From: an uncultured Selenomonas sp.
Lineage (GTDB): Bacteria > Bacillota > Negativicutes > Selenomonadales > Selenomonadaceae
NCBI GenBank assembly: GCA_900552565.1
Contig: USAK01000003.1
Location: forward strand, 28,597-92,596
DNA length: 64,000 bases
Direction: 5' to 3'
The notes beneath the pieces are model-generated. The model worked only from the letters and a program-made list of their open reading frames with translations. It had not been told where the DNA came from and did not search any database. Both the position numbers and the translations under genes were made by a program. How positions within the stretch are numbered: the stretch's first letter is position 1; the number at the start of each line of letters is the position of its first letter. Of this stretch, positions 45,948 to 54,996 are shown piece after piece.

Positions 45948-46744
45948 TATTTTACCTCGAAACCATACTTCGCAAAGCGTTCCTTATTCTTATCATTCGA
46001 TACGAACACTAAGAAATCCTTTGCCGTGTCCAGATGTTTTGTGTCTTTGAGGATGGCAGCCGGATAGATGATGTCCTTGTGCGTGCCAGCCGGGGCCTTG
46101 GCGACAACGCGGACGTCCTGCGAGATGGCAGCATCCGTCGCGTAAACAAGGCCGGCATCGGCTTCACCCGAAGCAACCCAGGCGAGGACCTGACGGACAT
46201 CCGAGCCATAGACGGCTTTGGCCTTGACAGCATCAAGGATGCCGAGTTTCTTGAGGATTTCCTCCGAATACTGGCCGACAGGCACACCCTTCGGCTCGCC
46301 GAGGGCGATGTGCTGGAGCCTGTCGCTCGTCAGCTGGTCAAGCGAGGTGATATCTTTGCCGCCCTCTTTCGGTACAATCAGGACGACTTCATTCTGCAGG
46401 AGGTCCTTGCGTGTACCATCGGCGAGCAGGCCCTTCTTGTCGAGGGTGTCCATCTGCTTCTGTGCAGCTGAGAAGAACAGGTCGGCATTGCCGCCGTTCT
46501 CAATGGCCTGCTGCAGAGCGCCCGAGCTGCCGTAGTTGAATACGACTTTGACATTCGGGTGCTCTTTTTCGTACTCTGCACCGATTTCATTCATGACATC
46601 CGTGAGGCTTGCCGCGGCCGAGACGTGGAGCTCTACAGGCTCCTGCGACGACGATGACGACTTTGTCTCCGCGGCATTCTGACTGCCGCAGCCGGTCACG
46701 AGGGCCAGCAGGCAGACAGCCATGAAGGCGAACAGTTTCTTCAT
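45947..46744 (-). CDS. modA: Molybdate-binding lipoprotein
   Basis: Solute-binding protein delivering molybdate (or tungstate) to ModBC. The 265-aa precursor has a lipoprotein signal (LLALVTGC, lipidated Cys at 19), the ligand residues in HVSAAASLTDVMNEIG near 45 and NYGSSGALQQAIENG near 70, and SDVRQVLAWVASGEADAGLVY near 190. AAAAGGAGC precedes the ATG. First gene of the operon, with a structured leader upstream. Confidence 0.94.
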   Translation of the reverse strand: MKKLFAFMAVCLLALVTGCGSQNAAETKSSSSSQEPVELHVSAAASLTDVMNEIGAEYEKEHPNVKVVFNYGSSGALQQAIENGGNADLFFSAAQKQMDTLDKKGLLADGTRKDLLQNEVVLIVPKEGGKDITSLDQLTSDRLQHIALGEPKGVPVGQYSEEILKKLGILDAVKAKAVYGSDVRQVLAWVASGEADAGLVYATDAAISQDVRVVAKAPAGTHKDIIYPAAILKDTKHLDTAKDFLVFVSNDKNKERFAKYGFEVK

Positions 46745-46757
46745 TTTTCGTGCTCCT

Positions 46758-46885
46758 TTTCAAAAAACGGAAGGGAAGCTCATTTCTGAGGTTCCCCTGT
46801 GGGTTTTACCCAGGCTCAATCCCATAGATAGATTATCTGGCATCCTTAGAGATTTTCGCTCGGAGTATCGACCTTTACAGTATAA
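46758..46885 (-). promoter_or_regulatory. Structured leader upstream of modABC (possible Moco/Tuco-type riboswitch)
   Basis: On the minus strand an extended -10 (TGTTATACT, near 46880) is followed by three hairpins: CCAGATA with TATCTATGG, CCTGGGT with ACCCACAGG, and GGGGAAcCTCA-GAAA-TGAGcTTCCC. The third has a perfect GAAA tetraloop. Such an RNA before molybdate uptake genes suggests a molybdenum or tungsten cofactor riboswitch, but I could not match the Moco consensus with certainty. Confidence 0.45.
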
Positions 46886-46936
46886 CAGAAGCAGACAAAT
46901 GAAGCGATGATATTTTTCACATTGTATCGTGTTTCC

Positions 46937-47932
46937 TCAGTCTTTTTCCAGGGCATTCCAGGCGTCGTTGGCGCGCTCGAGATAGATGTCCTGGATGGCC
47001 TTGTTCTCGCCGATGCCGTGGATGTAGGCATCGACTTTATAGCCGGCGGCTTCGAGGATGGATTTATGCGAATCCGGGTCAGAGCCTGCCATATCATTGT
47101 TGGCATGGTCACCGGCGACCATCATCATCGGCATCAGCGTGACGTGCTTGATGCCATTTGCCTTGAGCTTCGGCATGACCGTCGCAAGCGATGGCCAGCC
47201 TTCGACCGTGTAGACAAAGACATTCTTGTAACCAAGCTCATCGATTTTCGCCTGAATGACGGAGTAATAGGCGTTCGAAACCTGCGGCGTGCCGTGCGCC
47301 ATGATGAGGATGGCATCGTGTTTGCCCTGTTTTGGGAACTGCGTGGCCAGTGCCTTGATGGTCTCCGTAACATCGTCCGGCTGGTTTTCCTGTCCCTGCC
47401 AGTACATCAGCGACGTGCCGAGCGTCATTTTCTTGAACTGGTCCTTGTAGTTCTGATAGACGCCGAGGTCGTAGTTGTACTCCATGCCTGGGATGACATC
47501 GAGCGAGACGAGCGCGACGCGGCTGTAGCCATCGGCCTTGAGCTGCTGCAGGGCTTCCTCCGGCGTCGGGAACTTGATGCCCTCTTTTTTCGCCACGCGG
47601 TCGATGATGATGTGTGACGTGTAGGCCGTCACGACCTTGACGCCCGGATGGGCAGCCTTGATGGCATTGACGGTTGCATCAATCGTCTTGGCGCGCGTGT
47701 CCTTGTACGTCGTGCCAAACGTCATGACGACAATCGCATCTTTATTGGCCATATCTTTAAGTTCGGGGTTCTCATTCTTGAGCACGCCGATTTCTGAAGC
47801 CTGTTTCAGGGCCATCGTCGCGTTCTTCACTTCCGGATTGAGCTGGTACGAAGCCTCTGTCACGGCCTGATTCCAGCCGAAGGCAGCCGTGCATACGAGA
47901 CCGGCCGCCAGCATTTTCTGCCAATGTTTCAT
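46937..47932 (-). CDS. cbiK: Exported sirohydrochlorin cobaltochelatase CbiK
   Basis: Inserts cobalt into sirohydrochlorin in the anaerobic B12 pathway, or handles metal-tetrapyrroles outside the membrane. The 331-aa protein has an N-terminal signal peptide (MLAAGLVCTAAFGWNQAVTEA) and the CbiK fold with the metal-binding histidines in LIMAHGTPQVSN near residue 215 and AGDHANNDMAGSDPDSH near 275. The export signal makes it like the periplasmic CbiK of Desulfovibrio. AAGGAGG precedes the ATG at 47932. It stands behind a cobalamin riboswitch, confirming the link to B12. Confidence 0.93.
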   Translation of the reverse strand: MKHWQKMLAAGLVCTAAFGWNQAVTEASYQLNPEVKNATMALKQASEIGVLKNENPELKDMANKDAIVVMTFGTTYKDTRAKTIDATVNAIKAAHPGVKVVTAYTSHIIIDRVAKKEGIKFPTPEEALQQLKADGYSRVALVSLDVIPGMEYNYDLGVYQNYKDQFKKMTLGTSLMYWQGQENQPDDVTETIKALATQFPKQGKHDAILIMAHGTPQVSNAYYSVIQAKIDELGYKNVFVYTVEGWPSLATVMPKLKANGIKHVTLMPMMMVAGDHANNDMAGSDPDSHKSILEAAGYKVDAYIHGIGENKAIQDIYLERANDAWNALEKD

Positions 47933-47964
47933 TTTTTTCCTCCTTCGACAAACCATATAGAAAT

Positions 47965-48002
47965 AAAAAAGGCTCTTTTCGCACGCATGAGAAAAAAGCC
48001 TT
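47965..48002 (-). terminator. Expression-platform terminator of the cobalamin riboswitch
   Basis: On the minus strand AAGGCTTTTTTC pairs with GAAAAGAGCCTT, followed by TTTTATTTC, between the aptamer and cbiK. It would stop transcription when cobalamin is bound. Confidence 0.75.
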
Positions 48003-48074
48003 CCTATCGTAAAAAACTGTACCACAAAGACACAGCTTTGCTGATAGCAATCGCCTTCCCATCGCTCGCAGGTC

Positions 48075-48250
48075 GTAACGGTGATTTTCGGACAGGCAGT
48101 TCTCCTGGCTCGGTTCATCGCTCCTCTGCGCCTTCCCAGAAATTTTCCAGTGACGTAACTATGCAGATTCGCTCCCCTTACAGTGGCGGGACCGCGCCGG
48201 CTTATACCGGCTTCTCTTTTCAGCGCCATATGGCGCCACCTGTGCCCTCA
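48075..48250 (-). ncRNA. Cobalamin (AdoCbl) riboswitch
   Basis: On the minus strand the consensus blocks appear in order: AAGAGAAGCCGGT, GCGGTCCCGCCACTGT, GTCACTGG, GGGAAGGCGC and the B12 box GAGCCAGGAGAACTGCCTG (within 48090-48124). Peripheral helices are present. It controls cbiK through the downstream terminator. Confidence 0.95.
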
Positions 48251-48290
48251 TATGAAATTGTCAATCATGAACTGCTGAAATCACAGAACC

Positions 48291-49037
48291 TCAGGGAGCA
48301 ACGTCCTTGCCGCCATCGGCCGCACGCAGCCGGCGATTGATGGACGACAGCCCCTTGTAGATGGTATTGAGGTCAATGTCATCGCTGCGCGTCTCCATGT
48401 ATTTCTCGAGCTTGCGCTTGACACGCTGCAGGGCATTGTCGATGCTCTTGACATGACGTCCTAGGTCTTCTGCGATTTCCTGATAGGATTTGCCATCAAG
48501 ATAGCTCATGAGTACCTTCCACTCAAGGTCTGAAAGAATCTCCTCCATCTTTTTCTCGATGTCGACAAATTCCTCCTGACTGATGACGAGTTCCTCAGGG
48601 TCCGACACCTTAGCCCCCGAAATGATGTCAAGCAGTGTACGGTCTGAATCCTCGTCGTAAATCGGCTTATTGAGTGAAACGTATGAGTTGAGCGGTATGT
48701 GTTTTTGACGGGTCGCCGTCTTGATGGCCGTGATGATCTGACGCGTCACGCAAAGCTCCGCAAAGGCGCGGAACGACGAGAGCTTGTCATCGCGGAAGTC
48801 ACGAATGGCCTTGTAAAAGCCAATCATGCCCTCTTGCACGATGTCCTCGCGGTCCGCACCGATGAGAAAATACGAACGTGCCTTAGCCCGGACAAAATTC
48901 CGGTACTTGTTGATCAGATAATCCAGTGCGACCTTGTTGTTATGTTCCTTGATATCAAGCAGGATTTCTTCGTCCGTCAGATTTTCATATCCACGGTACA
49001 TGTCCTCCATGATATCCGTGTCTGCTGCTTCTGCCAT
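48291..49037 (-). CDS. sigH: SigH/Spo0H-type sigma factor
   Basis: Sigma-70 family factor of the stationary-phase/sporulation H type. The 248-aa protein has region 2 with ALDYLINKYRNFVRAKARSY, DREDIVQEGMIGFYKAIRDF and FRAFAELCVTRQIITAIKTA, and region 4 with LSDLEWKVLMSYLDGKSYQE and LGRHVKSIDNALQRVKRKLE. These match Spo0H. It is about 30 residues longer than Bacillus SigH, with a charged C-terminal tail. The ATG at 49037 follows AAAGGAG. It has its own strong promoter and may also be read from the cysteine T-box transcript. Confidence 0.92.
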   Translation of the reverse strand: MAEAADTDIMEDMYRGYENLTDEEILLDIKEHNNKVALDYLINKYRNFVRAKARSYFLIGADREDIVQEGMIGFYKAIRDFRDDKLSSFRAFAELCVTRQIITAIKTATRQKHIPLNSYVSLNKPIYDEDSDRTLLDIISGAKVSDPEELVISQEEFVDIEKKMEEILSDLEWKVLMSYLDGKSYQEIAEDLGRHVKSIDNALQRVKRKLEKYMETRSDDIDLNTIYKGLSSINRRLRAADGGKDVAP

Positions 49038-49107
49038 CGCACTTTCTCCTTTTTTTATGACAAACACGTATCCTTATAAACTTCCCTAAAATCCCTTCAT
49101 AAATTCG

Positions 49108-49136
49108 ATTATACGCTCTTTCCCCTAAAAGCTCAA
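49108..49136 (-). promoter_or_regulatory. Promoter of sigH
   Basis: On the minus strand TTGAGC and a perfect TATAAT are separated by 17 bp, overlapping the last codon of rlmB. It lets sigH be expressed apart from the cys operon. Confidence 0.75.
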
Positions 49137-50086
49137 GATGAAGCCCGCTTCTTTGCCAGGCGCTGACGCATGGATTCGTACATGAGGATGGAGCCGGCGA
49201 CCGAGGCATTGAGCGAATTGATGCGGCCGACCATCGGCATGCTGACAATGAAGTCGCAGGCTTCTTTGGTCAAGCGGCTCATGCCCCTGCCCTCGCTGCC
49301 GACGACGAGCACGAGCGGGCCCGTGAGGTCGGCCTCATAGTAGGCTTTCTCGCCGTCCATATCGGCACCGGCCACCCAGAAGCCCTTTTCCTTTAGCTTC
49401 TTGAGGGTCTGCGCGATATTGCCGATGCGGGCCACGGGGACGTATTCAACGGCACCGGCCGAAGTCTTGGCGACCGTGGCATTCAGGGAAACGCTGCGGC
49501 GTTTCGGAATCAGGATGCCATGCACGCCGGTCGCATCGGCCGTGCGCAGCAGGGCGCCGAGGTTGTGCGGGTCCTCGAGTTCATCGAGCAGTACGAGAAA
49601 CGGCGCCTTGCCTTTTTCCTCGGCAGCCTTGAGGATGTCGTCAAGCTCGACATACGGCACCGGCGCCACATAGGCCAAAACGCCCTGATGACGGTGCCCG
49701 CCCGCAAGAGCCTCAATTTTTGCGCGTTCGACATACTGCACGACGATGCCGCGCTCTTTGGCGAGGGCGGCAATCTCCGTGATGGAGCCTTCCCTGTCGC
49801 CATTGGCAAGCAAAATCTTGTTGATGCCGCGGCCTGCCTTCAGGGCCTCGGTCACGGCGTTGCGTCCGACGAGAACGTCATCCGGCAGCTCGCGCGGCTC
49901 TTCCCGATGGGGATTCATTGCCTGCTCGAGATTTGACCGGCGCTTTTCTGCCCGCCAATCCTTTGCCGGACGGTCCTCCTGCCTGTGGTTTCTCTCCGGA
50001 TGCTGAAAGTTATTTTTTCGGCGGCCGCGGCTTTCCTGCGGACGCGGCTTTTTCTTTTCTTCGTATCTGCGTTCTTTTCGTTCCAT
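49133..50086 (-). CDS. rlmB: 23S rRNA 2'-O-methyltransferase (RlmB/TrmH family)
   Basis: SpoU-family methyltransferase, probably modifying G2251 of 23S rRNA. The 317-aa protein has the substrate-binding domain from about residue 70 (DDVLVGRNAVTEALKAGRGI) and the trefoil-knot SAM site with ALLRTADATGVHGILIPKR, LVLVVGSEGRGMSRL and GRINSLNASVAGSILMYE. The first ~65 residues are an unusual Arg/Lys/Glu-rich low-complexity extension that may bind RNA. It lies 5 bp after thyX. Confidence 0.92.
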   Translation of the reverse strand: MERKERRYEEKKKPRPQESRGRRKNNFQHPERNHRQEDRPAKDWRAEKRRSNLEQAMNPHREEPRELPDDVLVGRNAVTEALKAGRGINKILLANGDREGSITEIAALAKERGIVVQYVERAKIEALAGGHRHQGVLAYVAPVPYVELDDILKAAEEKGKAPFLVLLDELEDPHNLGALLRTADATGVHGILIPKRRSVSLNATVAKTSAGAVEYVPVARIGNIAQTLKKLKEKGFWVAGADMDGEKAYYEADLTGPLVLVVGSEGRGMSRLTKEACDFIVSMPMVGRINSLNASVAGSILMYESMRQRLAKKRASS

Positions 50087-50091
50087 AGGCC

Positions 50092-50784
50092 TCAGTCCTT
50101 TTCTCTGAGCTTCAGCATCTCAGCCAATTTGCCGCAGGTCATATCGCCTTCCGGGCAGCGGCCCGTATTGACGCAGCTCGCACCGGCATTGTGGAACAGC
50201 GTCGGCGCGACTTTCTTGACCTCGGCGAGCATCTTGTACGCCATCTCGCGGATTTCCCACTGCGCGCGGTTGCAGCAGCGCAGATTGAAGAAATGCAGAA
50301 GTGACCTGGCATTCATCGTCACGAGGATTTTCGTCTCGGCCGCGTTGGCGAGAACATAGCGCGCATCTTCTTTGGGCACGCCCATCTCCGTGAGCTCGTC
50401 ATACGTCCTGCGGATTTCTTCCATCAGGGCGTCGTATTTTGCCTTGGCCTCAGGCTTTTCCGCGATGGTCGGCGGCGTGATGTACTTAAAACCATGCGCT
50501 GCCACATAGCGCTGCGACTGCTGGTCGTACGACGCGATGCGGTGGCGCACGAGCTGATGCGTCAGCACGCGCGAAACGCCTTCAATGCCAAACGTGAAGG
50601 AGACGTGCTCGATGGTCGAAGCATGGCCAAGCTTGACCATCTTGCGGACCATCTCGCGGACCTTTTCATCGCTGAGGCGTTCGGCGAGCTCTTCCGCGCC
50701 GACAGGCGAATAGCAGAGACGTGCGGCCATCGCCACAACGCGCTCCGGCTCCGGTGTATAGTCCAAAAGTTTGACTTTAATCAT
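50092..50784 (-). CDS. thyX: FAD-dependent thymidylate synthase
   Basis: Makes dTMP from dUMP using methylene-THF and reduced flavin, in place of ThyA. The 230-aa protein has the ThyX motif [14 protein letters not shown] near residue 82, the upstream [15 protein letters not shown] and the downstream [18 protein letters not shown]. It overlaps mrnC by 4 nt and precedes rlmB by 5 nt in the cysE-led operon. No thyA was seen in the window. Confidence 0.95.
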   Translation of the reverse strand: MIKVKLLDYTPEPERVVAMAARLCYSPVGAEELAERLSDEKVREMVRKMVKLGHASTIEHVSFTFGIEGVSRVLTHQLVRHRIASYDQQSQRYVAAHGFKYITPPTIAEKPEAKAKYDALMEEIRRTYDELTEMGVPKEDARYVLANAAETKILVTMNARSLLHFFNLRCCNRAQWEIREMAYKMLAEVKKVAPTLFHNAGASCVNTGRCPEGDMTCGKLAEMLKLREKD

Positions 50785-51290
50785 GCCTTGTTCTTCTCCT
50801 CCGTCTTTTTGTCATGAATTTCCTGCATCATAGCCTTGCTGATGACCTCAAACGCCGCTTCAGAAACCTCTTCGAGACGCTCGAACTGCTCCGTGAGGTA
50901 AAGCGTCCCCAAAAGAGCCTCAAAGCCGGTACTCGAATGATATTCCGCCACGCTCGAGCTGCGCGGTGCGTGGCTCTTGGCGTTGCGTCCGCGGCGGTAA
51001 ATGGCCTTTTCCTCTTCCGTCAGCATGGATTCAATACCGAGGTATGCTTTGTGCTGCCAGACGGCCGAGACAATCTGGGCACTGAACGCATGCAGGGCAT
51101 GAACCTTGGCCTGCTCATATGCCAAGAGACGCGTGCGCACAAACAGATGAAAGACGGCGTCGCCGACGTAGGCGAGCACGAGAGGATTCATCTGCCGGAC
51201 GTCCGTGCCTTCATGGCGTTTCTTGATGCCGCCGTTTTCGTCCGGCGTGAACATCATATCGACGAGCAGCTTGAACTGCGTGAACTTCAT
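50781..51290 (-). CDS. mrnC: Mini-ribonuclease III
   Basis: RNase III-like nuclease without a dsRNA-binding domain, which matures 23S rRNA ends in Firmicutes. The 169-aa protein has the catalytic motif [20 protein letters not shown] near residues 35-55 and the second acidic site in [13 protein letters not shown] near 120. Start is the ATG at 51290, overlapping the cysS stop as ATGA; a GTG four codons upstream lies inside cysS. cysS-mrnC order is the Firmicutes norm. Confidence 0.94.
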   Translation of the reverse strand: MKFTQFKLLVDMMFTPDENGGIKKRHEGTDVRQMNPLVLAYVGDAVFHLFVRTRLLAYEQAKVHALHAFSAQIVSAVWQHKAYLGIESMLTEEEKAIYRRGRNAKSHAPRSSSVAEYHSSTGFEALLGTLYLTEQFERLEEVSEAAFEVISKAMMQEIHDKKTEEKNKA

Positions 51291-52717
51291 GCCTTTTTCC
51301 ACCGTACGCCGTTTGGCGTATCCTCAAGCACGACACCGGCGTCTTTGAGGGCATCGCGGATTTTATCGGCCACGGCCCAGTTCTTTTCCCTGCGCGCGTC
51401 CTGACGCAGCGTGATGATGATGTCCATGAGCTTATCCGTCAGACCATCGTCGGCGGCTTTGTCCTGCTGCTCGAAGATGCCGATGATCTCGGCCATCTCG
51501 GCGTAGACATCGCTGACTTTCTTGAAGTTCTCAGCATCAAAGGCCTTGCCGCCATTCACGACATCCTGGTAGTAGATGTTGATGTCCTTCGACAGCGCAA
51601 ACATCTGGCTGATGGCCAGCGCTGTGTTGAAGTCATCGTCCATGGCGTCGTAGAAAGCCTTTTTCAGCTCTTCTGCTTTTGCGGCAAGCTCTTTGGCCGT
51701 ATCGGACGTCCCCTGCTTCTTCAGCAGTTCATCGACGTATTCCTTCGTGTTCTGCAGGCGGCCGAGGCTTGTCTGTGCTTCCTTGAGGCGTTCATCGGAA
51801 AAATCGAGCGGGCTGCGGTAGTGCGTCTGCAGGATGAAGAAGCGGATGACTTCGCCCGGATATTCTTTGAGGATGTCCTTGACCGTGAAAAAGTTGTTCT
51901 TCGACTTCGACATCTTTTCGTTGTGAATCGTGATGAAGCCGTTGTGCAGCCAGTACTGGGCGAAGCTGTGGTCGTCGCCGATGCAGGCCTGCGACTGAGC
52001 AATCTCATTTTCGTGATGCGGGAAGATGAGGTCGCTGCCGCCGCCGTGGAAATCAAATTTCTTGCCGAGGTATTTGAGTGACATCGTCGAGCACTCGATG
52101 TGCCAGCCCGGTCTGCCCTTGCCCCACGGGCTGTCCCACGAAGGTTCGCCCGGTTTCGCCGCCTTCCAGAGGGCAAAGTCCATCGGATGATGTTTGGCCG
52201 TGTTGACTTCGATACGGGCGCCGGCCTGCATGTCGTCGAGGCTGCGGCCGCTGAGTCTGCCGTAGTGGGAGAATTTCTCGACGCTGTAGTAAACGTCGCC
52301 ATTATCGACGACATAGGCATAGCCCTTGTCGATGAGCTTCTGCACCATGGCAATGATGTCCGGCATCGTCTCGCTAACGCGCGGATAAACATCGGCATGA
52401 CGGACATTCAGGGCATCCATGGCCTCAAAGTACGCCTTGATGTAGCGGTCGGAGATTTCCTTCCACGTTACGCCCTCTTTATTCGCGGTATTGATGATTT
52501 TATCATCGACATCGGTGAAGTTCTGGATGTAGCGGACCTTATAGCCCTTCTTAGCAAAATAGCGGCGAATGACATCCCACGTGACGAACGGGCGCGCATT
52601 GCCGATATGCGGATGGTTGTACGGCGTGACACCGCAGCAGTAGATGCTGACCTCCCCCTTCTTCAAGGGTTTGAATTCCTCTTTTCTGCGGGTCATCGTA
52701 TTGTAGACTTTAAGCAT
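51287..52717 (-). CDS. cysS: Cysteinyl-tRNA synthetase
   Basis: Charges tRNA-Cys. The 476-aa class I synthetase has the zinc/cysteine site [19 protein letters not shown] (HIGH-like HIGN) near residue 18, [14 protein letters not shown] near 207, [11 protein letters not shown] near 235, and the KMSKSKNN loop near 267. GGAGGATAAAGAAC precedes the ATG at 52717. It overlaps cysE by 8 nt; both are controlled by the cysteine T-box upstream. Confidence 0.97.
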   Translation of the reverse strand: MLKVYNTMTRRKEEFKPLKKGEVSIYCCGVTPYNHPHIGNARPFVTWDVIRRYFAKKGYKVRYIQNFTDVDDKIINTANKEGVTWKEISDRYIKAYFEAMDALNVRHADVYPRVSETMPDIIAMVQKLIDKGYAYVVDNGDVYYSVEKFSHYGRLSGRSLDDMQAGARIEVNTAKHHPMDFALWKAAKPGEPSWDSPWGKGRPGWHIECSTMSLKYLGKKFDFHGGGSDLIFPHHENEIAQSQACIGDDHSFAQYWLHNGFITIHNEKMSKSKNNFFTVKDILKEYPGEVIRFFILQTHYRSPLDFSDERLKEAQTSLGRLQNTKEYVDELLKKQGTSDTAKELAAKAEELKKAFYDAMDDDFNTALAISQMFALSKDINIYYQDVVNGGKAFDAENFKKVSDVYAEMAEIIGIFEQQDKAADDGLTDKLMDIIITLRQDARREKNWAVADKIRDALKDAGVVLEDTPNGVRWKKA

Positions 52718-53462
52718 GTTCTTTATCCTCCAATCTCTTCTCGAGCTCATTGACTTTCTTTTCGAGCGCCTGAATCTGACGCATCATGCATTCGCGCATC
52801 TCCTCATCCGGGTCCGGCAGCATGTCGTGGTCGAGGTCGACATCGAGTTCTTCCTCAATATCCGTGATGTTGTCGCCCGACTCGACAAGGCGCGTATCGC
52901 GCAGGGCCTGACGGAGTTCCTCGGCCGTATGGACGCGCTTGCCGCGCATGACGACGATGCGTCCGGGGATGCCGACGACCGTTGCGTAGGGCGGCACAGG
53001 CTTCAGGACAACAGAGCCGGCGCCGATTTTGGCATGGTCGCCGACGGTGAACGAGCCGAGAACCTTTGCGCCGGAAGCGACGACGACGTTATTGCCGATG
53101 GTCGGATGGCGCTTACCCTTCTCCTTGCCCGTACCGCCGAGCGTCACGCCCTGATACAGCGTGACGTTGTTTCCGATTTCCGCTGTCTCGCCAATGACGA
53201 TGCCCGTACCATGGTCGATGAACAGGCCTTCGCCAATCGTCGCGCCCGGATGAATCTCGATGCCCGTCAGGAAACGCGCAAAATTCGAAATCATGCGCGG
53301 AATGAGCACCCAGCCGCGCTTGTAAAGCGCATGCGAGATGCGATGGAACCAGATGGCATGAAGACCGGAATAGCAGAAGAGCACTTCAATGACGCTTCGT
53401 GCCGCCGGATCGCGCTCAAAGACAACGCGGATGTCCTTGCGGAGCCGCGAAAAAAAACTCAT
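52710..53462 (-). CDS. cysE: Serine O-acetyltransferase
   Basis: Acetylates serine, the first committed step of cysteine synthesis. The 250-aa protein begins [20 protein letters not shown] and has the left-handed beta-helix of hexapeptide repeats with [34 protein letters not shown] and [22 protein letters not shown]-terminal acidic and coiled tail of about 60 residues ([15 protein letters not shown] region) exceeds the usual length. GGGAGGAAGG precedes the ATG. First gene of the T-box operon, so cysteine shortage induces synthesis and charging together. Confidence 0.95.
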   Translation of the reverse strand: MSFFSRLRKDIRVVFERDPAARSVIEVLFCYSGLHAIWFHRISHALYKRGWVLIPRMISNFARFLTGIEIHPGATIGEGLFIDHGTGIVIGETAEIGNNVTLYQGVTLGGTGKEKGKRHPTIGNNVVVASGAKVLGSFTVGDHAKIGAGSVVLKPVPPYATVVGIPGRIVVMRGKRVHTAEELRQALRDTRLVESGDNITDIEEELDVDLDHDMLPDPDEEMRECMMRQIQALEKKVNELEKRLEDKEHA

Positions 53463-53492
53463 AATCCTTCCTCCCAGCAATACAGTCAATAC

Positions 53493-53726
53493 ACAGAAAA
53501 GGCCCCGCATCTCTCAGAGACGCGGGGCCGTGGTTCCACTCTGGTTAAGGGCCACGCCCTTCACTCAAGAATATAACGCCTTCCTGCGTCAGGACATACT
53601 CACATTCAGCCCTGCAGCTCCCGGGTGCATTTCAGGTATTCTCCATAGTCCCCTCACAGCCAACGGGGACCTCTCTGCATGGATACAGGACCTTACTCCT
53701 CCCGATCATCACTTTTTCTAATATGG
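53493..53726 (-). ncRNA. Cysteine T-box leader
   Basis: On the minus strand CCAGAGTGGAACCACG (53528-53543) is the T-box and the stem GGCCCCGCGTCTC / GAGATGCGGGGCC followed by TTTTCTGTG (about 53496-53532) is the terminator. In Stem I, CTGAAATGCACCC places a TGC (Cys) specifier at 53627-53629, in the same context as GGC in the glycine leader. The TGGA fits the U discriminator of tRNA-Cys. Confidence 0.92.
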
Positions 53727-53731
53727 AATTC

Positions 53732-53760
53732 ATTCTATCACAGCTTCTCGATTCCTGCAA
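53732..53760 (-). promoter_or_regulatory. Promoter of the cysE T-box operon
   Basis: TTGCAG and TAGAAT with a 17-bp spacer on the minus strand, lying at the 3' end of ispF. Confidence 0.65.
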
Positions 53761-54214
53761 CCGCATAGGCAGAGATTCCCTGTTCTGCGCCGGTGAAACC
53801 GAGCTTTTCCTCCGTCGTCGCCTTGACGTTGACCTCGTCTTCCGCAAGGCCGAGCACACGTGCGATATTCGCGTTCATCTGCGGGATGTAATCCTTCATC
53901 TTCGGCTTCTGCGCGACAATCGTCGCGTCGATATTGCCGACACAGTAGCCTTTTTCCTGCAGCAGCTCCCCGACACGGGCTAAGAGCTTCAGGCTGTCCG
54001 CCCCTTCATAGCGCGGGTCCGTATCAGGAAAATGACGGCCGATATCACCGAGGGCCGCAGCGCCGAGCAGGGCGTCGGCAACCGCATGCAGCAGGACGTC
54101 AGCGTCCGAATGGCCGAGCAGGCCCAACGTATGCGGAATTTCTACACCGCCGATGATGAGCTTACGCCCTTCCACAAGGCGGTGAACATCGTAGCCCATG
54201 CCAAAACGCGTCAT
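53738..54214 (-). CDS. ispF: 2-C-methyl-D-erythritol 2,4-cyclodiphosphate synthase
   Basis: MEP-pathway isoprenoid enzyme. The 158-aa protein has the zinc ligands in GMGYDVHRL near residues 5-13 and [20 protein letters not shown] near 34-53, and the C-terminal [15 protein letters not shown]. The ATG at 54214 is preferred because AAAGGA lies 10 nt upstream; a TTG two codons earlier is too close. It follows ispD by 6 bp. Confidence 0.96.
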   Translation of the reverse strand: MTRFGMGYDVHRLVEGRKLIIGGVEIPHTLGLLGHSDADVLLHAVADALLGAAALGDIGRHFPDTDPRYEGADSLKLLARVGELLQEKGYCVGNIDATIVAQKPKMKDYIPQMNANIARVLGLAEDEVNVKATTEEKLGFTGAEQGISAYAVAGIEKL

Positions 54215-54220
54215 GTGCAA

Positions 54221-54967
54221 TCAATCCTTTCTGTTGTGCAAGAAATCATGTACTTTCGCCGCGGCATCCTGCAGCGCTTCTTTGGTGCTTTTGCGCTGGC
54301 GCAGGAACGCTTCGGCCACGATGAGGTCTTCCGGTGTTGTAATCTTGATGTTCTGATACGAATCCATGACCACGTGGACCTTGGCACCATAGCGCTCCAC
54401 GAGACTTGCATCATCCGTGCCGAGGAAGCCATCGGCTTCAGCCTTTTCATTGGCAGCGACGAGCAGACTGCGCTGGAACCCCTGCGGTGTCTGCACGGCC
54501 CAGAGTTTCGCGCGTTCCGGCGTCGCCGTGACAATGCCGTCTTCGACCATCTTGACGGTATTTTTCTCCGGCACGGCAGCAATAGCCGCGCCGAATTCCC
54601 GTGCCGAGGCGATGACTGCCTCAATTGTCTCACGCGAGACCAAGGGCCTTGCGGCATCGTGGACAAGAACGACGTCGGCCTGCTCCGAGGATGCCTTAAG
54701 GCCGTTCCAGACGGAATACTGGCGCTCACTGCCGCCGGTAACAACTTTCACCTGCGGGAGCCCCGGAACATGGTGCAGGGAACGGCGCAGGGCCGCGACC
54801 TCATCTTGGCCCGTCACGACGATGAGTTCGCCGACTTCCGGCACCGAGGCAAACGCCTTTAGCGTATGGTAGAGGATGGGCTTGCCTAAAAGCCCGAGGA
54901 ATACTTTATTGACCCCCGCCTGCATGCGCTTGCCGCGCCCTGCCGCGGGCAGGATGACACTGACCAC
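54221..54967 (-). CDS. ispD: 2-C-methyl-D-erythritol 4-phosphate cytidylyltransferase
   Basis: MEP-pathway enzyme transferring CMP to MEP. The 248-aa protein has the nucleotide-binding VILPAAGRGKRMQAGVNK at residues 4-21, GGSERQYSVWNGL near 78, VLVHDAARPLVS near 100 and LWAVQTPQGFQRSL near 150. It starts at a GTG behind AAAGAGGG. Paired with ispF downstream and preceded by the PIN/TRAM gene by 29 bp, a common Firmicutes order (yacL-ispD-ispF). Confidence 0.96.
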   Translation of the reverse strand: MVSVILPAAGRGKRMQAGVNKVFLGLLGKPILYHTLKAFASVPEVGELIVVTGQDEVAALRRSLHHVPGLPQVKVVTGGSERQYSVWNGLKASSEQADVVLVHDAARPLVSRETIEAVIASAREFGAAIAAVPEKNTVKMVEDGIVTATPERAKLWAVQTPQGFQRSLLVAANEKAEADGFLGTDDASLVERYGAKVHVVMDSYQNIKITTPEDLIVAEAFLRQRKSTKEALQDAAAKVHDFLHNRKD

Positions 54968-54996
54968 GTTTTTCCCTCTTTCAATACATCAACTGC

